Part shown: one piece after another, positions 5,700 through 9,650 of the stretch | Layout of the letters: each line of letters opens with the position of its first letter | How positions within the stretch are numbered: the stretch's first letter is position 1 | NCBI GenBank assembly: GCA_012270805.1 | Contig: JAAXHR010000387.1 | Coordinates: 1 to 9,650 of the forward strand | DNA from: Dehalococcoidia bacterium | GTDB lineage: Bacteria; Chloroflexota; Dehalococcoidia; Lucifugimonadales; Lucifugimonadaceae | DNA length: 9,650 nt | Direction: 5' to 3' | Translations under genes and position numbers: made by a program | The notes under the pieces: model-generated | The model's database searches: none | Seen by the model: only the letters and a program-made list of their open reading frames with translations | What the model was told of the DNA's origin: nothing

Positions 5700-7772
5700 A
5701 TGACGTTTAGCATCCGAAGTTTCGCGTTGCTGCTGTTGGGAGTCGCCGGTTTGGCGGCTGTGGCATGCGGTAGCGAAACGATTGTTGAGGTAACGGTCGA
5801 ACGCGAAGTAATCCGCACGGTTGAGGTGGAAGTGCCGGTGGAGATTGAGAGGGAGGTTATTCGCGAAGTTGAGAAGGAAGTCCCGATCGAAGTCGAGAAG
5901 GAAGTAATCCGCGAGGTTGTGAGAGAGGTTGAAGTTCCGGTCGAGGTCGAGAAGGAAGTCGTTCGTGAAGTCGTGAAAGAGGTTCCGGTGGAGGTTGAGA
6001 AGGAAGTCGTTCGCGAGGTCGTCAAGGAAGTAGCCAAAGAGGTTCAGGTCGTTGTCACAGCCACTCCGCAGTTGACCGTTCTTGAAGCCCCTGCCATGAA
6101 AGTAGATATCGAGGGTGTATCTCGCGGTGCTGGCGACGATGTTGAGCCTTCAGGCGTGCTTATCGCCGCCATCGGCAATTCCTACTTCATGAACTCTAGC
6201 CCGCGCTACTGCCCGGCTTGCTCGGTCACCGCCCGAACAGGTTCGACAGAGACATTGCTCGAAGCCGTCCGTGCTGAAGATGGCACCGTCGCGCTGGGTC
6301 CGTTGCTCGCTAGCGACTGGGAGATGTCAGCCGATGGTATCTCTTACACCGATTTCACGTTGCGTGAGGGCATCCAGTTCCACGGCGGTTACGGCGAAAT
6401 GACTGCCACAGATGTCGCGTTCTCTTGGAACGATGCCAACCCCAAGATCCAACCAGACAGCATCCACGATACTGGCGGAGACTTGGCGAACCTCGTAAGT
6501 GAAGTCGAGGTCATCGACGATTACAAGGTGCGCTTCAACTGGATAGCCTTCGGTGGGCATACTTTGTTGCAATACATCACGAACTTCCATGAAGGGATTT
6601 CCATCTTCTCCAAGGCGTTCTTCGATGAAGTTGGACCCGAAGGTATGCGGACTCGGATTGTCGGTACCGGCCCGTTCGAGGTAACTGAGTGGACGCAACA
6701 CAAGGGGGTTTTCCTTGAAGCGTTAGATGATCACTGGCGCAAACGACCATACGTTGCCGCTGCAAACGTCTTGCAGGTGACGGAAGCCAGCGTTCGTAAG
6801 TCGATGCTCAAGACCGGACAGGCACAGATTGGCGAGCTCGCGCTCACAGACTGGAAAGAGATGTTCGAGGAAGGATTCTCGCAAGCTCCCGAAGGTTTCT
6901 GGGGCGACGCGTCATACGTCTACTCCGGCAACTACTGGGAAGACAAACTCGCCATCGACGGTCAACCCTTCACGAGCGACACACCTGGCGACTTGCTGTT
7001 CAAGCCACCGCTTGACACATCTTTGCCATGGATCGGCGATCCTGCTGACCCTGCGTCGATGGAGCGATCCAAGAAGGTCCGCACGGCTATGGCCATGGCG
7101 ATCGACCGCGAGAAGCTGATGACCGCACTCACCGACGGCTTCGGCCGCGTTTCATACGCTCCGGGTTGGGACGTTAACCACCCGTTCTACAAGGGTGATT
7201 GGGACATCCCCCATGATGTCGCTGGTGCGCAAGCACTACTGGCAGAAGTCGGCCTGTCTGACGGATTCGACGTCGAATGGTGGGCAGGTCCATCAGCCGG
7301 GTCTGGTGAGACCATCCAAGAAGCCATCGGCATCGAATGGCTCGCGAACCTCAACATCAACAGCACATTCGACAAACAGAACTACTCCTCGTACAGGCCG
7401 TCGCTCGTCAACCGGACCAACAAGAAGATATTCTTCTCCGGCGGCGCAGCATCGGCGCCACCTACTTGGCCAACCGACCTCCACGCAACTTCGCTTGGAC
7501 GGCCTGGCGGTTACAACCGAGCAATGGAGATTCCGATCTTCGCCGAGACCTATCTCGCGATGGCCAAAGAATCAGACATCGAAGTACTCCGTGACCTAGT
7601 CACGAAGATGTTCGACTGGAACCGCGAATGGATGGTATGGGTCGGCGTTTACCAGAACCCGGTCGCCGCTCTTTACAACCCAGCACTGATCTCCGAGTGG
7701 CAGATGTTGCCGGAAGGCAAGGGTGTTCTGGGCAGGATGAACAGCCTAGAGTGGGTCAGACTCGCGAACTGA
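5700..7772 (+). CDS. ABC importer substrate-binding lipoprotein (SBP_bac_5 / peptide-nickel family)
   Basis: 690-residue extracytoplasmic receptor for a peptide/nickel-type ABC importer. Residues 1-22 are a signal peptide; LAAVAC gives a lipobox with Cys23 as the lipid anchor (Ala at -3 rather than the preferred Leu). Residues 28-119 form a highly charged Val/Glu/Lys/Arg repeat stalk, ending in VVVTATP. The binding domain follows: LLASDWEMSADGISY and TLREGIQFHGG (about 202-230) plus TATDVAFSW (235-243) are the family signature; AMAMAIDREKLM and AQALLAEVGLSDGFDVEWW mark the C-terminal lobe. A C-P-A-C pair (Cys171, Cys174) precedes the signature region. The stalk and full domain make it longer than the usual 500-600 residues. 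It is followed by a hairpin and then two permease genes. The ligand could be an oligopeptide, but many family members bind sugars or other solutes, so it is not assigned. Confidence 0.93.
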   Translation: MTFSIRSFALLLLGVAGLAAVACGSETIVEVTVEREVIRTVEVEVPVEIEREVIREVEKEVPIEVEKEVIREVVREVEVPVEVEKEVVREVVKEVPVEVEKEVVREVVKEVAKEVQVVVTATPQLTVLEAPAMKVDIEGVSRGAGDDVEPSGVLIAAIGNSYFMNSSPRYCPACSVTARTGSTETLLEAVRAEDGTVALGPLLASDWEMSADGISYTDFTLREGIQFHGGYGEMTATDVAFSWNDANPKIQPDSIHDTGGDLANLVSEVEVIDDYKVRFNWIAFGGHTLLQYITNFHEGISIFSKAFFDEVGPEGMRTRIVGTGPFEVTEWTQHKGVFLEALDDHWRKRPYVAAANVLQVTEASVRKSMLKTGQAQIGELALTDWKEMFEEGFSQAPEGFWGDASYVYSGNYWEDKLAIDGQPFTSDTPGDLLFKPPLDTSLPWIGDPADPASMERSKKVRTAMAMAIDREKLMTALTDGFGRVSYAPGWDVNHPFYKGDWDIPHDVAGAQALLAEVGLSDGFDVEWWAGPSAGSGETIQEAIGIEWLANLNINSTFDKQNYSSYRPSLVNRTNKKIFFSGGAASAPPTWPTDLHATSLGRPGGYNRAMEIPIFAETYLAMAKESDIEVLRDLVTKMFDWNREWMVWVGVYQNPVAALYNPALISEWQMLPEGKGVLGRMNSLEWVRLAN
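5832..6029 (+). repeat. In-gene 16-residue stalk repeat
   Basis: Residues 45-110 of the lipoprotein hold four consecutive units starting with VP: 45-60, 61-78 (two residues longer), 79-94 and 95-110. The last two are identical, VPVEVEKEVVREVVKE. Each unit begins with alternating V-E residues and ends with a helix-like period-four pattern. It probably serves as an extended spacer lifting the binding domain from the membrane. Confidence 0.85.
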
Positions 7773-7814
7773 GCCCGAACTCAGGCTGAAGCAAGCCGAC
7801 AAAAAGTGCCAACG

Positions 7815-7844
7815 AGCAGGGGCGGCCTAAAGACCGCCCCTGCT
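7815..7844 (+). terminator. Intercistronic hairpin between binding protein and permease
   Basis: AGCAGGGGCGG (7815-7825) and CCGCCCCTGCT (7834-7844) form a perfect 11-bp stem with an 8-base loop, 43 bases after the lipoprotein stop. The tail TTCTATGC is poor in T, so full termination is doubtful. Partial termination, or protection of the upstream message from 3' decay, would both yield more binding protein than permease. Confidence 0.65.
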
Positions 7845-7882
7845 TCTATGCACTTGAACACATCGTGATGGAACGAGCCTAA

Positions 7883-8836
7883 ATGCAACGATTCATCCTA
7901 AGAAGAATCTTCGCATCCCTGGTGGCGCTGTTCCTTGTAACTATCATCGTCTTTTCACTCTCGCGTCTCGTCGGTGACCCGTTGGCGATGCTGGTCTCAG
8001 AAGGCGGTTACGGCATCTCCGAGAGCGCACTACAGATCCAGCGCGAAAAACTACACCTCGACAAGCCGGTCCCGCTTCAATACTTCTTCTGGCTCACCGA
8101 CGTATTACGCGGCGATCTCGGGCATGACCTGTCAGACGGCTTCCCCGTAACGCACAAAATCCGAGAAAAGATCGCTCCGACCGTCATACTCGGAGTTTCA
8201 GCTTGGGTATTGGCCACTATTTTCGGCCTCTCATTCGGGATGATTTCCGCGGTCAAACGCGGCTCGCTCCTCGACTATACCGTGCGCCTAATCGCAAATC
8301 TAGGTATCACCCTTCCGGCCTTCTACGTCGGAATCATGGCAATCCTCATCTTTGCCGTAGCTCTCGAGTGGGTTCCCGTCACAGTTATCGGAACCATCGG
8401 GTCTCAAAACCCCCTCGATCAATTCAAAGCTATGATTCTCCCAGTAGTAACCTTGGCTTGGGGCGCGGCCGCAGGTTACATGCGTTTGATGCGCTCCGCA
8501 ATGCTTGAAGTCCTGGACTCCGAATACGTCAAACTCGCACGTGCAAAGGGCGTCGATGGATCCAAAGTCATCTGGAAACACGCTCTGCGAAACTCTCTCA
8601 TCGTCCCAATTACAGTATCGGCATTGCTCCTCTGGAACTTCGTAACTGGAACTGTCGTCGTCGAAGCCGTGTTTGCGTGGCCCGGTCTTGGATTGTTAGC
8701 CATCGAAGCCGTAGTTAACAACAATTTGAACCTCGTCGTAGGGACTACCCTCGTCACAGGAGTCGTATTGATCACCGCAAACCTCGTCGCCGATGTTCTC
8801 TACGTACTTGTCGATCCGCGAATCAGGTTGAGCTGA
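7883..8836 (+). CDS. ABC importer permease, DppB/OppB type
   Basis: 317-residue inner-membrane subunit of the peptide/nickel ABC importer family; with its partner permease it forms the translocation channel. MQRFILRRIFASLVALFLVT opens the first membrane helix; further hydrophobic segments lie at about 100-122, 135-160, 183-200, 238-260 and 285-308, the usual six. The periplasmic region after helix 1 carries GDP and the QIQREKLHLDKPVPLQYFFW stretch followed by RGDLGHDLSDGFPV, typical of DppB-type proteins. The ATPase-contacting EAA loop is at 214-237 (EYVKLARAKGVDGSKVIW onward). It ends in DPRIRLS, as most family members end in DPR. The ATG is preceded by a weak GGAACGAG. It is separated from the lipoprotein gene by 110 bases with a hairpin, and from the next permease by five bases, indicating tight coupling to the latter. 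Confidence 0.95.
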   Translation: MQRFILRRIFASLVALFLVTIIVFSLSRLVGDPLAMLVSEGGYGISESALQIQREKLHLDKPVPLQYFFWLTDVLRGDLGHDLSDGFPVTHKIREKIAPTVILGVSAWVLATIFGLSFGMISAVKRGSLLDYTVRLIANLGITLPAFYVGIMAILIFAVALEWVPVTVIGTIGSQNPLDQFKAMILPVVTLAWGAAAGYMRLMRSAMLEVLDSEYVKLARAKGVDGSKVIWKHALRNSLIVPITVSALLLWNFVTGTVVVEAVFAWPGLGLLAIEAVVNNNLNLVVGTTLVTGVVLITANLVADVLYVLVDPRIRLS

Positions 8837-8841
8837 ATCTC

Positions 8842-9650
8842 ATGGCCACCGAGTACCAACTACCCGAATATGCCCAAACTGGTGCATGGTTGCCCACACC
8901 AGTGCGGTCCGTATTGCGGGGACCAATCGCCGTATACGACTTTTTGCGTCGATATCCGATTATCTGGACAGTGGTGTTCGCTTTGCTCGTAGTGCTAGCT
9001 GCATTCGCACCTGTGATCGCACCACACGACCCCATCCGAGATGCAGACTTCACACGCGTTCGTAATCCCCCGATATGGCTCGAAGGCGGCGCGCCAGAGT
9101 TCTGGCTCGGAACCGACCAAGTAGGACGTGACCTTTGGAGCCGACTACTGTATGGCGGAAGGGCATCGTTGATGGTTGTCGCAGTCGGCATGACTAGCGG
9201 TATGATCATCGGAACCTCTCTTGGACTCGCGGCTGGATTCATCGGCGGCATCGTCGACGAAATCATCATGCGACTCGTTGACGCTTGGATCGCATTGCCC
9301 TTCATCATGCTCGCCCTCGTCATTAAGATCGTCCTTGGCACATCTTTCACGATCATGTTCCTGATACTCGTACTCATCTCTTGGGTCGGATTCGTCCGGC
9401 CTGTACGAGGGGAGGTCTTATCCCTCCGCGAACGGGACTACGTCTCCTCAGCCCGTGTCGCCGGTGCTTCAGGCTTCCGAATCGCATTCCGGCACATACT
9501 GCCCGGTGTCAGCAGCACCGTTATCGTTCTCGCAACCCTCGGCGCCGGCGGATTGGTACTCGCCGAAGCCACACTCTCATACCTCGGCGTTGGAATCCCG
9601 CAACCAACGCCCACGTGGGGCAACATGGTCTCCGATGGTCGCGACTACCT
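8842..9650 (+). CDS. ABC importer permease, DppC/OppC type, 3' end beyond window
   Basis: Second channel subunit, open to the last base: 269 full codons plus two bases, no stop, so the C-terminus lies outside. It begins MATEYQLPEY with an N-terminal cytoplasmic segment (1-40), then helix 1 (about 41-60, WTVVFALLVVLAAFAPVIAP). The hallmark LGTDQVGRDLWSRLLYGGR is at 89-107, followed by helices near 109-135, 140-165 and 170-185. The EAA loop is at about 199-222 (RDYVSSARVAGASGFRIAF onward), and LAEATLSYLGVGIPQPTPTW at 240-259 is near the usual end, so only a few tens of residues are missing. It starts five bases after the DppB-type stop. ATPase genes are expected downstream; this cannot be seen. 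Confidence 0.95.
   Translation, partial: MATEYQLPEYAQTGAWLPTPVRSVLRGPIAVYDFLRRYPIIWTVVFALLVVLAAFAPVIAPHDPIRDADFTRVRNPPIWLEGGAPEFWLGTDQVGRDLWSRLLYGGRASLMVVAVGMTSGMIIGTSLGLAAGFIGGIVDEIIMRLVDAWIALPFIMLALVIKIVLGTSFTIMFLILVLISWVGFVRPVRGEVLSLRERDYVSSARVAGASGFRIAFRHILPGVSSTVIVLATLGAGGLVLAEATLSYLGVGIPQPTPTWGNMVSDGRDY

Noticed and set aside
5684..6037. Leftward open frame of 117 codons rich in Ser/Thr repeats
   Set aside because: It is the antisense of the Val/Glu/Lys/Arg stalk repeat; its low-complexity Thr/Ser pattern follows from the sense codons, and the sense gene has signal peptide, lipobox and strong ribosome binding site.

Overview
The window looks like ordinary chromosomal DNA from a moderately GC-rich bacterium. 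The best guess is an uncultured member of the Chloroflexota (Dehalococcoidia or SAR202-like). This is inference from two things: a substrate-binding lipoprotein with a long Val/Glu/Lys/Arg repeat stalk just after its lipobox, and intergenic spacers full of short CCCTCTCCC/GGGAGAGGG palindromes. I recall both as common in that phylum, but no search was possible. I see no mobile element, CRISPR array, tRNA or rRNA.

Layout. (1) Positions 1-687, + strand: 3' part of a short-chain dehydrogenase/reductase whose Rossmann NAD(P) start lies outside the window. (2) 688-1027: gene-free spacer carrying palindromic modules. (3) Four leftward reading frames, in transcription order: dnaX (5464-3797), an MFS transporter (3755-2490), a small protein of unknown function (2286-1987, uncertain) and a MOSC-domain protein (1828-1028). 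A second palindrome cluster (2311-2480) separates the MFS gene from the small ORF. (4) 5465-5699: divergent intergenic region with a strong ribosome binding site and a dyad-embedded -10-like element facing the rightward operon. (5) Rightward peptide/nickel-type ABC importer: substrate-binding lipoprotein (5700-7772), an intercistronic hairpin, a DppB-type permease (7883-8836) and a DppC-type permease cut by the window end (8842 onward). The last gene has no stop codon inside the window and is easy to miss. ATPase genes would be expected just beyond the right edge.

How the genes work together. Only the importer genes form an obvious functional unit: the lipoprotein captures a solute outside the membrane and hands it to the DppB/DppC channel, which needs ATPases not seen here. 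DnaX is the replication clamp-loader subunit. The MFS, MOSC and SDR genes are generic transport and redox neighbours with no demonstrable link.

I did not find a clear new system. The points most worth a second look are: a DnaX whose zinc-ribbon cysteines are all missing; a 16-residue protein repeat in the lipoprotein stalk kept identical despite synonymous divergence; a 9-bp dyad centred on the putative -10 box of the importer operon; and hairpin modules of fixed 9-5-9 geometry shared by two intergenic spacers.
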